DNA from: Glandiceps talaboti
Taxonomy: Eukaryota; Hemichordata; Enteropneusta; Spengelidae
Assembly: GCF_964340395.1 (NCBI RefSeq)
Contig: NC_135549.1
Span: 26,964,095 to 27,028,094 of the forward strand
Reading direction: 5' to 3'
Length of the DNA stretch: 64,000 bases
Numbering within the stretch: position 1 is the first letter of the stretch; each line of letters opens with the position of its first letter. Below the pieces are notes generated by a model that had not been told where the DNA came from, did no database searches, and was given only the letters and a program-made list of their open reading frames with translations. The position numbers and the translations under genes were made by a program. This document shows positions 55,401 to 64,000 of this stretch, in pieces.

Positions 55401-58400
55401 GTTTTGAGCTTTAAAAAAAGTTGTATAGGAATTCAATATGACCATTGTATTTAATTTTCGCATCGCATTTTGCTACAAAATGATCTCAATTAGTCAAAAT
55501 AGGAAACCCCTTTGGAAAAATATTTTCTTATTTTCTTCTTTCCTTATCTGATGTTTGCCAAAAAGGCAAACTTATGCAAATTTGATTGGTATACCGTTAA
55601 CATTTTGCTTTGAAGGCATTTTTTGAATTCACCACCATCAAAATACACAAGAAATGTTGACTTCCAGCGTTTTACCACAAAATGTCTATGTCATTATATT
55701 TCCTGAAATTTGAAGTAGACTATGAAAAATCGTCTGTGACTGGCATGCACTGTTGTAATATTACAAGAATTTGTAAGACTGACAGGGACCTTCGACTCTT
55801 ACATGGCTATGACTCTTACAAAACTTTATAAGACCCAGGACTTTATCTTACTTGTTAATGCACTGTCGCTGTGATAATTCTATAAGCCTTTATAAGTCGA
55901 GGGATCTTCTATGACTGCATCAGTGTATGATTTGCACTGTGACAATTTAAAAGACCTTTTGCATCACTTACATTATGTGCTCTCAGTGATATTCTCTGTT
56001 ATGACATCCAAAAGGTATTTGTGAACATTGTTATGGTCAATGTTATCATAAATGATATTTTGATTTTGATATTGACAGGCCCAAGCTGTAGCTGGGTCAT
56101 TGAGCTGTGCTGCTGTAAGATATGAAGTATTAAATATAGCCATTATACGAGAATTTCCCTATCTCTTACCATGTGTAATCACTGCTATACTTTATATTGC
56201 TATGTGGACAGGTAAGAAATTTTACAATACTTTCCGTATCATGATCTCTTCTTTACCATGCATGTTTAGTGTATAATATATAGTTTGTGTTTTATCCCCT
56301 TGATATGTAGGTTTGCATACAGCTCATCTTTTATCATACATGTAATTTGTCTATACGTTTAGTACATGTATATGGTTCCTAGTATCTTATCGAAAGTATC
56401 AATATTTGTATTCAATATGCATAACACAAAAACACACACACATATGTATCATTGATTAATCGCAAGAATTTATCATTTGACAATTAATACAAAGCAAAAC
56501 AGAGTCTGGCAATAGCTGTGAGAAGTCCTCCTCTGTATGTAATGTAAATTCCTTCTGCCTTCTCATTTAAGATTATCCTATAGCTATCACCCAGTAGCTT
56601 TATCAACCTGCTCGTTTCCTGTGAACCACAAATTTAGTGTATATAGTAATGACAAAATACAGTATTATTTTATATATATTAGGTTATGATACGTACTACC
56701 CAAATTCATATAATTACTAAAAACAAATGCTAAGTATACCTATCAATTTGTTTATATGAAGGTGGTCATTTATACCTGAAAGAAACTCTGGAAAAGTCTC
56801 CAGCTGACAGTTCTTCTGATGACAGTGAAATAGGCTCCTCTGAGGACAATACAAATATAAATCAAAGCACAACAGAAGAATTGCCTCCAGAATCAAGTCA
56901 TGACGATCGCGAGATAGTGTCCTTACTAAAAGAATCGCACAGTAGAACAGGTATGTCACCTCTAGTTTCATCTGATGTTGAAGGTGTATATGTAGCATCT
57001 ATAGTTCTATATGACGTTTTCCAACAAACAGGTAAAACAAAAATGCAAGTGGTGGTCATGATAAGTGTGAAGTAGACAAGTCACAATGGAGTTATTGTAA
57101 TTATTATATCCTGTCCTTGGAGGAAAACGGGTTATACGTTTGATAGATTGCATAAAAAATCGGATAATTTTGTTCTCGCTTGTTGGCTTGTTAGCAAATA
57201 AAATATGAAAATTTTCAAATGTATGATATGAAATACATAATTCTTTATGCAAGGTACTTGTGGTGTTATGACTATTTGTAATAATTTTGTTGATGATGTG
57301 TCCAGGATATTTTTTTTTTGAATTTACACCTGAATTGTTACACATGTTTTAATGTGAATAGTTTGTATGTTCTCATACTGATAGGTAGATATGATTCTTA
57401 TAGTTAAGTTTGTAATGCTTTGTTTTTATATCATTTTGATATCATAATACTTCGTCGGGGACATTTTAGCCCTTTTTTGTCTTTTTCCAAAACTGTTTTC
57501 CCATGATTTTGTTTTAATCCAATACATACTTATTACGAGTTATTTGTACGGAGAAGGGTACAAAATTACGAGCTGGTTACCTGCCAAGGCCATTTTTTTA
57601 AAATATGAGCTCAATTGATATGATCGGTATCTTTCGGCATTTATCGCACTATTTGCATTTGTACACTGATATAGGAAGTTTTTGTTTGCTTAGTCTCATG
57701 TTCTCATTGTACGATTATCAGTTGTGGCCATATACAAAGACGCAAGCACTTACACAGAAGTGACTCTGGCCTATTGGCGCAACGGCAATTGACGTATAAT
57801 CGCTGGACATCCGCTATTTCAGCTTTGTTTAGGTATATTGGCAATGTCAATTGCATTTCAGCAAGTATATCAAACTGTTCACTGGACCATTTTCATTGTT
57901 GACATCAGTAGAAACCCCCATAGAAGCGGAGTTATTCTTTGAAAATGATGTTGACGCCTGGACACTTGAATGATTTTCCCTGAAAAACACAGTTACCCTT
58001 TTACTTTGATTGTACTTTCATCTAATCGAGAAGGAGATACAAAATAAAATGTATAGAAATTGTTTAACTTTTTAGCTACCTAGCAAAGGAATATTTTGAA
58101 CATCATTGTATTGTTGTGTTTCAGATTCTTCATCCTTTCGTGAAAGGTGTAAGAAATTGATTTATAACACTCTTAATCCATTCCGAGATAAAGCTGTGTT
58201 GTTGGCAATAGTTTTGCAATCGATACTGTCATTTAGTCTCTCTGTAGGCAATCAGGTATGTAATATACGTTCTAATATTATGAATCTAACAAATCATTAA
58301 CTTAAAAAAGAAACACGTTTTTTCTTTACATTTCCATAGCGCTATTAAAGTATTACCTAGAGAGTATTTGTGTAGCTCTATGCACTCACCCATGAGTAAA

Positions 58401-61400
58401 TTTAACAAAACACTAATTCTATCTGGAATTAAATAAAACTGTTTAATATTCATTAACCAGCCGAAGAGTTGGCTATTGAAATGGGTTCTGCCTGTTCGTC
58501 CATCTGTGTGTAATATGGTAAAATAATATGACAGATTCAAAGTCGAGTTTCCGCTCAAGATTTAAAACTTGCCTCTGTACTACTCACAAATAACGTTGTC
58601 CAATAATTAACAGATACAATGTATTTTTCATATGTAATTGACCAAATGTTAGTGAATATATCTTTGGTTATTTAATGTAAATATCAATGTCCCAGTTGCA
58701 GCTAGTGTAGGCCATATGATAGCCATATAGATGTGCATCCATGGAACTACATATATGGAAATATTAAAAATGAATACATTGGACTTGAATAGGGAGAATG
58801 AAAATCAGAATCAAGAGTTCCAGAAGCAAATAAAATGTTGATGGAATTGCAGGACATAATAGCATTGAAAGTTTCTGAACAACAGGATAAAAGTACAAAG
58901 TCGAGAGAAACAAAACAGGCACAAAAGACAGAAGGGTAACAGTATTGGCATAAAAGACAATATAAAAATACTGACAAAAAGGAATTGATAATAGTGTATT
59001 GATTCATACTATCTCCTAATTGGTCTGTGCTAGCTATGTCAAAGTATAATATGGTGCCATACAATACCATACCCCAGCTACCCCTGGTCTCAATATTCAT
59101 TGTGTGTATGTCGTCTTGGGCATACGAACATTGTAAAACAATGAGTTCATTAAATATTATTGTCTCCCAATACCGAGCATATATTGGTTGTATTTTAATA
59201 GGGTGCCTTGGCCGGCCATGTCTCCTAATATGACTTGTTCCCATAGCTTTAATTAATACTAATATGTTTGTACCTTGGTATTGTCACAGGCATGAAATAT
59301 TGTTAGGTCCATAAATTTAACAAGTTGAACACTGTCACTGATCCCATTGGGGATATACGTATGTGTTAATTTCTTTAGATTAACAAAATTAATACTACTA
59401 GTTGCACCTCAATTCACTCACATGTAATCTATTATAGTCTAGGAATTTTAAAATATCATGACTTCACTGTGACAAATAGCTGAGTGTGCAATATATTAAA
59501 TATAAATATCATTGTTGAATCTGTTAATTTCTTGAATGTCTTAATATCATTGCAGATACTACCATTATTACTAGTTACAGATCACGCACATGGAGGTTAT
59601 AATTTTGGCACAAGTGAGATAGCTTTTTTGCATGCCGTGATGGCTGTACCAGAAATTGTTTATCAGGTAGGTAAGTTTTTGGCTTCACATCAGATGAAAT
59701 ATTCTTGTGTATTATTATCAGTTGCAATAGCTGCAACTACAACGAGTTACAAAATAAGACTGTACATGTTTCCCTGACAAGAAGTTACTCTACAATACTG
59801 TTGGTAATTTGCCTCGGAATTCATGTTTTCAGGATTAACGTGGCACTATGGATAAGAATTGGATATTCATTTTTGGATTCTTAAAAACTGTTATAGAATG
59901 TAGAACATAACCAGGTCCTAATAATCAGTTTCGTATGTCACATAAAATTTATTAATAGTGTCCATGACGTTGTTAATATTAAATAGCACTACTGTTGTAG
60001 CTATTGTAAGCTTAAGGTTGTTTTGGTCTGTTTGAGAACTTGGGAGCCCATACCTAGTGTGTGTATAATTGAAACTGCAATCTTGTATGTATACTCTAGA
60101 CTCTGGTGGGATTTGATTTGGTAATATGTAATATTCGCCATAACATATAGTGTCCGAAATTAATGCAGAGTATATATACATAATCTTAATACAGAAGAGT
60201 AGAACAACTGAGTCCTATTTATCAACTTATTTCCTAAAATGAGATTACCTTTAAACCTGATTGGGGAATTTCTATTTTTTTGGCCTCCTAGCGCAATATA
60301 AGTGAAGGCACATGGCTTTAACTACAGTAGTGATCACTACTAATTGGCTTCTTCTTTTTTTCTCCACAGATACTCATTTATCCTAGACTAGCCAAGCTAC
60401 TAGGCTTCAAACGTACACTGCAGATCAGCCTTGTAATAGCAGCATTTTTTACAGCACTAATACCAAATGTGAACAAAATCACGGGTCCTATCATTGTGTC
60501 AGACGTTCCAATGAATACAACTATGCCACTGACCACATTTACAGTAGAGCGAACTCTAACAACTCAACCGGTCCAACATATGTCATCAGTAACTGCGCCA
60601 AAAACACAGCGCCATCTACAGTTTCAAAATCAAATAGGAAAGATCCCACATGTAACTTCAGACGTTGATGAAGTGCCTCACACTACTACACTAGAAAATC
60701 TTATACCAGTTAATTCCTCTGTGCCTGTTCAAGACACTTTCGAGACACGATCCACAGACAATAACTCATCACAGACATGGAGAAATGTTACTAATAGTTT
60801 GGTGAAACAATGCAAGATAAAATCGGGAAAAGGAAATGATGAACGCAACCGAGTACCAACCAAAGTATGGGGGATTTTAATCACAATAGTCACGGCAAGT
60901 GCCTTTGGAAAGTAAGTTGAATCACTAGTACTACTAGAAGACACTGTGTACACTAGTCCTACTATAGTCAGTATTCAGATGAATACAGTCTGTACACTAG
61001 TCCTACTATAGTCAGTATACAGATGAAGAGTATGTATACCAGTCATACTAGTCTTTATATAGATGAGGACAGTCTGTACACTAGTCCTACTATAGTCTGT
61101 ATACACATGGTATTGGTGCAACACTGTATATGTCACACATCAAGGGAAGCCATTACTAGCCGAATTCTACAGTCACATGGTTACCATAGGAACTGGAATT
61201 GTTCTGTATTGCAGTAACAGTAAAACAATTTACTAATAGTTTCTTTATTATACACTCTGATCACCAAGCGTGTTTCCTTACTGGCAGCAAACCATATCTC
61301 CAGTCCATTGACTATGTATGATCAAACCTCATCTGTGCAAACGATCAGTCTATAAAGTTAATGGATTTAACTTCGTATTGCACCAACATTTACAATTAGC

Positions 61401-63279
61401 TCACCAAGCATTCGCCATGTATCCACCATGGCTTCGTCAGTGTTTTCTGAAGTCACACGTATCCTAAATTCTCGGGAGCACGTAACGTTGACTTGCTCAG
61501 CATAGTCTATGAACTCAGCTGTTAAGTTGAAAATTCATTGTCAAGCCCACTCTCAAAGTTACACTTTTTGTACAGGAGTACAGTACTCATTGGCATTTGA
61601 ATGCTATTTTGTGTTTTTTGTATTCCAATTCTAACTATAATTAATTACATCTTTACACAAATAATTTATTCGAGCTATACAAGTAATAGGAGCTAGTCAG
61701 GATTTTGTCAATTAAACTCCATGTTATGCATATTTGTAATGGTGCACTGCTCAATTCAATTTTCATTTTCATTCGTTTACTGCAATTGTGTTATGTTTAG
61801 TCTTTTTCATTTCACATCCTAGAATTGCAGCCGCTTCATCATTAGAAGTGATAGTTGGAAACTCCTGTCTGGTAAGTATACGATTGGTGATTGAGTTGCT
61901 AGTCGCAAAAATGTAGTGATCACTCCAAAACATGTTCTTTGACATTTGGAAATCACAGCATACACCTCCAAGAAATCATTTTAACTTTCTAGCCTTGTGT
62001 CTGCCTGAGATTATTAATGGTTATGGGTATCTGGTTGGTGTCTGCATTAACTCATCAACAGTTTAACACATCAGTGAGGTGCTAGTTCCAGCCTGGTGTT
62101 AGCACCAACCTTGCCTGGGGTTATATTAGGGTCGATGCATGTATTAGCTGGTAACACTACTGTGGTGAGCTGCTAGTATCTGCCAAATACTAGCACTGAG
62201 TTGGCCTAGTGGGAACATAGGGTTAAAGCAGCCATAAGAATTACAAATGGGTGTTTATCTATGTTTGATATGAAGTCTTTTAAACAACTTCACAATGTTT
62301 ACCAAATTGTAAAATTAATGTACAACAGAGCAGACCAAGTTAGTGTGTGTGTGTGTGTGTATCAATTGCAGAAAGGCAGTGTTTCAAAATATGTTATGAT
62401 AAGTACAAAACCAAACAGTTTTTATACATTCCTTTCACTCTTTGTTATTGATCTAAAAACACGCGCTTGGTATATATTCTTTCACATAGATTTTTCATAT
62501 AGAAAACTGTAGCAAAATTCTTGTGAAATAAATCCAAAATAAATACCCATTTGACATCCATATGGCCACTTTTAAATACAAGAAGGTGTAAATAATATTT
62601 CTAACATGTACCATGTCTTCATATCGCCTTCCTTTGCACCCTCATTTGTATGCACGGGAAATATAGAGATATGATATGCTGTGATTGTATTGTCCCATCG
62701 TTGAAGATGGAGGATGGGATATAATTTGGTAAATAAACGACTCGGCCTCGTAACATCCATCAGATTCCAGTCAGATCACACATATGATATAAATGTTAAT
62801 CAGTTATTATAATCATATCAACTGAAATACGGAGAGGTACTGTGAGTGTTCTGTATTTATTTTCTGTAAAGCTTTACTGTCTCTTCAATTTTAAGAGTGA
62901 GATGTGTTTAAATCAATTTACAGTCAAAAGATAAAGCCACTGTGTATGGTGTAACGGAATCATTTGCAGCTTTTTCGAAATCAATTGGTCCTGTAATTGG
63001 TGGGCAGCTCTTTGCCTGGAGTGAAAGAAACAGTGAGTAAACACTTATATCATACGGTTTACTGGTTAGATGTGTAAAGTGGAAATTTTTCATTAATATG
63101 CAAGTGCAAGGTATCTGTACAGATTGAAGATTTGCTAATCTCTTGTTCCTCTCTCTCTTCCAGGCTTAAAATGGCCACTGAATTATCACCTGACATTTTA
63201 TACTTTATTTGTCATCTTGAACATAACTGCTGCTGTCAGTGCCTTCTTACCAAAGTCTGTCGACAAGAAGAAGGTCTAA
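43353..63279 (+). CDS. ZIFL-like major facilitator superfamily transporter (zinc-induced-facilitator-like), 13 exons
   Basis: Thirteen exons joined at GT/AG sites in consistent phase give 626 codons including the stop (625 aa): 43353-43424, 47302-47416, 48004-48065, 48678-48769, 51808-51964, 56079-56211, 56762-56950, 58125-58255, 59556-59666, 60370-60911, 61823-61871, 62924-63032, 63164-63279. The family is shown by FPWKK before TM1, WGRVADTYGRRPVLL (MFS motif A after TM2), KTCLSEICDDSN after TM4, LPPLL-type TM7, YPRLAKLLG after TM8 and SIGPVIGGQLFAWS in TM11, the pattern of ZIFL proteins, known in plants and fungi as proton-coupled antiporters at vacuole or plasma membrane. Residues 211-274 form an acidic serine-rich cytosolic loop. 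Exon 10 adds an unusual Ser/Thr-rich loop of about 120 residues. The substrate is unknown. Confidence 0.85.
43425..47301 (+). other. ZIFL-like gene, intron 1
   Basis: 3.9 kb, no coding exon found. It contains short (TATG)n at 43951-43977, G/C-tract pieces at 43620-43640, 44780-44790 and 45260-45275 like those of the TTA elements, and a small MITE at 46010-46307. Confidence 0.65.
46010..46307. mobile_element. Small MITE with inverted ends
   Basis: Left end GGTAAAAAAACTAATTCTTTTAGT, right end its near-complement (46283-46306). About 300 bp, AT-rich, no ORF. Target duplication not certain. Confidence 0.55.
47302..47416 (+). CDS. ZIFL-like gene, exon 2
   Basis: Residues 25-62: TM1 VLLICLLHFTSSFSHIVVSP then LLPFMIHDFFPYLNSSQL; donor TTAG|GTAAGA, phase 1. 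Its 3' end is repeated as a minisatellite in the following intron. Confidence 0.85.
47417..47935 (+). repeat. Minisatellite derived from the exon 2 3' end and its splice donor
   Basis: About nine units, alternating near 65 and 46 nt. Each restates ACTGCTGCCCTTTATGATAC ... CATGATTT and usually ends GTTAGGTAAG, the exon 2 donor. The long units also keep TTTCCATACCTCAATGTATCA; the short ones lack it, giving a higher-order unit of about 111 nt. Confidence 0.88.
48004..48065 (+). CDS. ZIFL-like gene, exon 3
   Basis: Residues 63-83: GLYSGILLGVFAGGNFFGNI, TM2; phase 1 in, phase 0 out. Confidence 0.82.
48678..48769 (+). CDS. ZIFL-like gene, exon 4
   Basis: WGRVADTYGRRPVLLCGIAG (MFS motif A) and TM3 to FGF; donor AG|GTACGT, phase 2. 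Confidence 0.88.
48770..51807 (+). other. ZIFL-like gene, intron 4
   Basis: 3.0 kb with a decayed LINE (48840-49800, minus) and an unassigned minus-strand frame at 50300-50690 whose lysine/arginine-rich stretch (ERQKAAENVKRREIRNQNQQ) may be another relic. The right part (50700-51800) shows nothing recognisable. Confidence 0.6.
48840..49800 (-). pseudogene. Decayed LINE reverse transcriptase fragment
   Basis: Across frames on the minus strand: RSTSQHLLTVVDNWT, YMDFATAIDKVQNQRLIGKV, YGITDSLLAWI, NRQQLVTVNGSS, VTNGILQGNV, FNSEKCKMLLI. These follow the order of Jockey-superfamily reverse transcriptase, with many stops and frameshifts. Older than the LINE at 34131. Confidence 0.7.
51808..51964 (+). 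CDS. ZIFL-like gene, exon 5
   Basis: TM4 (MSYIWAVSVRLVWGLVDSIV), the family motif KTCLSEICDDSN, then TM5 start; ends ARIP, phase 0. Confidence 0.87.
51965..56078 (+). other. ZIFL-like gene, intron 5
   Basis: 4.1 kb, more than half taken by the fold-back element 52720-55102. Nothing coding elsewhere. Confidence 0.65.
52720..55102. mobile_element. Fold-back element with about 0.7-kb inverted arms and TTAA flanks
   Basis: 2383 bp. The left arm (52720-about 53430) and right arm (about 54400-55102) are inverted repeats, best over the outer 485 nt. The ends are AGGTGATTCAAAATGCTCA and complement, each next to TTAA (52716-52719, 55103-55106). The unique middle (53430-54400) contains no intact ORF. 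A single arm recurs at 15375-15857. TTAA flanks suggest piggyBac-type insertion, but the termini do not start with the usual CC(C/T), so assignment is open. Confidence 0.7.
56079..56211 (+). CDS. ZIFL-like gene, exon 6
   Basis: AQAVAGSLSCAAVRYEV then EFPYLLPCVITAILYIAMWT (TM6). The F-P-Y-L-L-P-C block is typical of ZIFL; the usual G-P/G-G of TM5 is changed to AQAVAG. Confidence 0.83.
56762..56950 (+). CDS. ZIFL-like gene, exon 7
   Basis: GHLYLKETLEKS, then an acidic Ser-rich cytosolic loop (SSSDDSEIGSSEDN) ending SHSRTG; phase 1 to phase 1. The L-x-E-T-L motif follows TM6 in ZIFL proteins. Confidence 0.8.
56951..58124 (+). other. ZIFL-like gene, intron 7
   Basis: 1.2 kb; the frame runs on past the donor for a few codons but is closed. 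Nothing recognised. Confidence 0.6.
58125..58255 (+). CDS. ZIFL-like gene, exon 8
   Basis: Encodes SSSFRERCKKLIYNTLNPF and TM7 (AVLLAIVLQSILSFSLSVG). Confidence 0.82.
58256..59555 (+). other. ZIFL-like gene, intron 8
   Basis: 1.3 kb; 58490-58640 resembles 31905-32000 (dispersed repeat). The minus-strand frame 59244-58747 has no recognisable domain. Confidence 0.6.
59556..59666 (+). CDS. ZIFL-like gene, exon 9
   Basis: 37 codons: ILPLLLVTDHAHGGYNFGTS then AFLHAVMAVPEIVYQ (TM8); phase 0 both ends. Confidence 0.84.
59667..60369 (+). other. ZIFL-like gene, intron 9
   Basis: 0.7 kb, nothing recognised. Confidence 0.6.
60370..60911 (+). CDS. ZIFL-like gene, exon 10 with long Ser/Thr-rich loop
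   Basis: ILIYPRLAKLLGFKRTLQIS and TM9, then about 120 residues rich in Ser/Thr/Asn/Pro with several N-x-S/T sites (NTT, NSS, NNSS, NVT), then TKVWGILITIVTASAFGK leading into TM10. Donor AA|GTAAGT, phase 2. The insertion falls in the extracytosolic loop between TM9 and TM10, which is only a few residues in typical family members. Confidence 0.84.
60912..61822 (+). other. ZIFL-like gene, intron 10 with minisatellite at its start
   Basis: 60930-61110 holds about four units near 45 nt with GTACACTAGTCCTACTATAG. The rest shows nothing. Confidence 0.7.
61823..61871 (+). CDS. ZIFL-like gene, exon 11
   Basis: 49 nt microexon: K/IAAASSLEVIVGNSCL, TM10; acceptor CCTAG|A, donor CTG|GTAAGT. Needed to keep the frame between exons 10 and 12. 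Confidence 0.78.
61872..62923 (+). other. ZIFL-like gene, intron 11
   Basis: 1.05 kb; short (TG)n at 62342-62359; nothing coding. Confidence 0.6.
62924..63032 (+). CDS. ZIFL-like gene, exon 12
   Basis: SKDKATVYGVTESFAAFSKS then IGPVIGGQLFAWSERN, the conserved TM11 block of the family. Confidence 0.86.
63164..63279 (+). CDS. ZIFL-like gene, exon 13 (last coding)
   Basis: LKWPLNYHLTFYTLFVILN, TM12, ending SVDKKKV, stop TAA 63277-63279. Confidence 0.86.
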
Positions 63280-63332
63280 TGAAGGAGAGAAAGTGAATAT
63301 AGTTGCCAACTAGCCAACAGTGATACTTTTTG

Positions 63333-63338
63333 ATTAAA
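63333..63338 (+). terminator. Possible polyadenylation signal (ATTAAA) of the ZIFL-like gene
   Basis: ATTAAA 54 nt after the stop. Variant hexamer in AT-rich DNA, hence weak. Confidence 0.3.
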
Positions 63339-64000
63339 TAATGTGGCATAGGAAACATAATTTTATTGTAAATAATCGGGTTTATTTGCTTATAAATCAA
63401 CACATTGTTTATGGTCAGGATGGGTTTAAGAAATAGTCATCTCATCATGTACATCACTTGCAAATGTTAAAAGAATCACCATCTTATATGGATTTTTGAC
63501 TTAAGATAGATATAAAATATTAAAAATGTGAAAAACACGTTTCCTTCCTTATGACATTTGTGAGTCATTGATATACATTGTAAAAGAAGTTTTCTACAAC
63601 AGGATAAATTTTCAAAGTAGATATATACAGTTTGTTTTAAAATGCTACATTTTGGTAACATATCTACCTCATCAGACTATGATATTAAGTATTTGTCAGG
63701 GCCTTACCCTTTGGAGAGTCATGTCAAGATAAAAAAGTAGTCATGTCATGAATCAGTTGCCATAGTAACCAAATCACCATATCATATGGATTTTTGATGC
63801 TCACATTTCAAATTGACCCTCGCACCTCTGTTTTGCAGTATGATGTCAGTTTTGTTATTTTATAGTCGTTTGAGTAAACGTTGTACATGATTTCAGAAGG
63901 CATACATTTAGAGTAAGCTTCCTATCTTGAACTGCACAACATACATAGTTTTTCTACATTTATTTTGTCAGGGTCAGACTATACTAGTTTATATTGAGCC
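63339..64000 (+). other. 3' flank of the ZIFL-like gene
   Basis: AT-rich, nothing coding. CACCATCTTATATGGATTTTTGA (63476) recurs as CACCATATCATATGGATTTTTGA (63774), an approximately 300-nt spaced repeat. Confidence 0.5.

Noticed and set aside
58747-59244. 165-codon minus-strand frame in intron 8
   Set aside because: No domain, no splice logic, AT-rich hydrophobic composition expected by chance.

Overview
The window is eukaryotic and AT-rich. It has phase-consistent GT/AG introns of up to 4 kb, many microsatellites and dense, varied transposable elements. The gene and repeat content fits a marine invertebrate animal (hemichordate-, amphioxus- or lophotrochozoan-like), but the sequence alone does not fix the species. 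No prokaryotic feature or CRISPR array is present.

Layout. (1) 1-29200 holds two tandem, diverged copies of an SLC16-like (monocarboxylate-transporter family) gene on the + strand. Copy 1 enters the window in intron 1 (exons 2-4 at 1772-6804). Copy 2 is complete (exon 1 at 14184/14226-14478, last exon ending 27261, about 481 aa). The copies align through introns and downstream DNA, so each gives the empty site for insertions in the other. Copy 1 carries two Crypton-like units inside a (TATG)n tract and a 2.34-kb TTA-flanked DNA transposon. Copy 2 carries a palindromic MITE, a 5.0-kb Ngaro-like tyrosine-recombinase retrotransposon, and a forward/inverted/forward triplication of the exon 2 region with the retrotransposon at the turn. 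(2) 29700-33800 has decayed coding remnants: a CTHRC1-like pseudogene, an unassigned ORF, and a fragment resembling Polinton/Maverick DNA polymerase. (3) 34131-37990 is a decayed LINE on the minus strand. (4) 39448-39735 is a tRNA-derived SINE. (5) 40305-42692 is a second TTA-flanked DNA transposon. It is stuffed with (TA)n tracts, three hammerhead-ribozyme motifs and a nested palindromic MITE. (6) 43353-63279 is a 13-exon + strand gene for a ZIFL-like major facilitator transporter of 625 aa. Its introns hold an exon-derived minisatellite, LINE debris and a 2.4-kb fold-back element flanked by TTAA.

Both gene types encode 12-TM transporters, but nothing shows that they act together. The most unusual parts are the hammerhead cluster in TA tracts (40492-41481), the exon 2 inverted triplication with templated junction (17090-25740), the Crypton-like units in TATG repeats, and the splice-donor-bearing minisatellite after exon 2 of the ZIFL-like gene.
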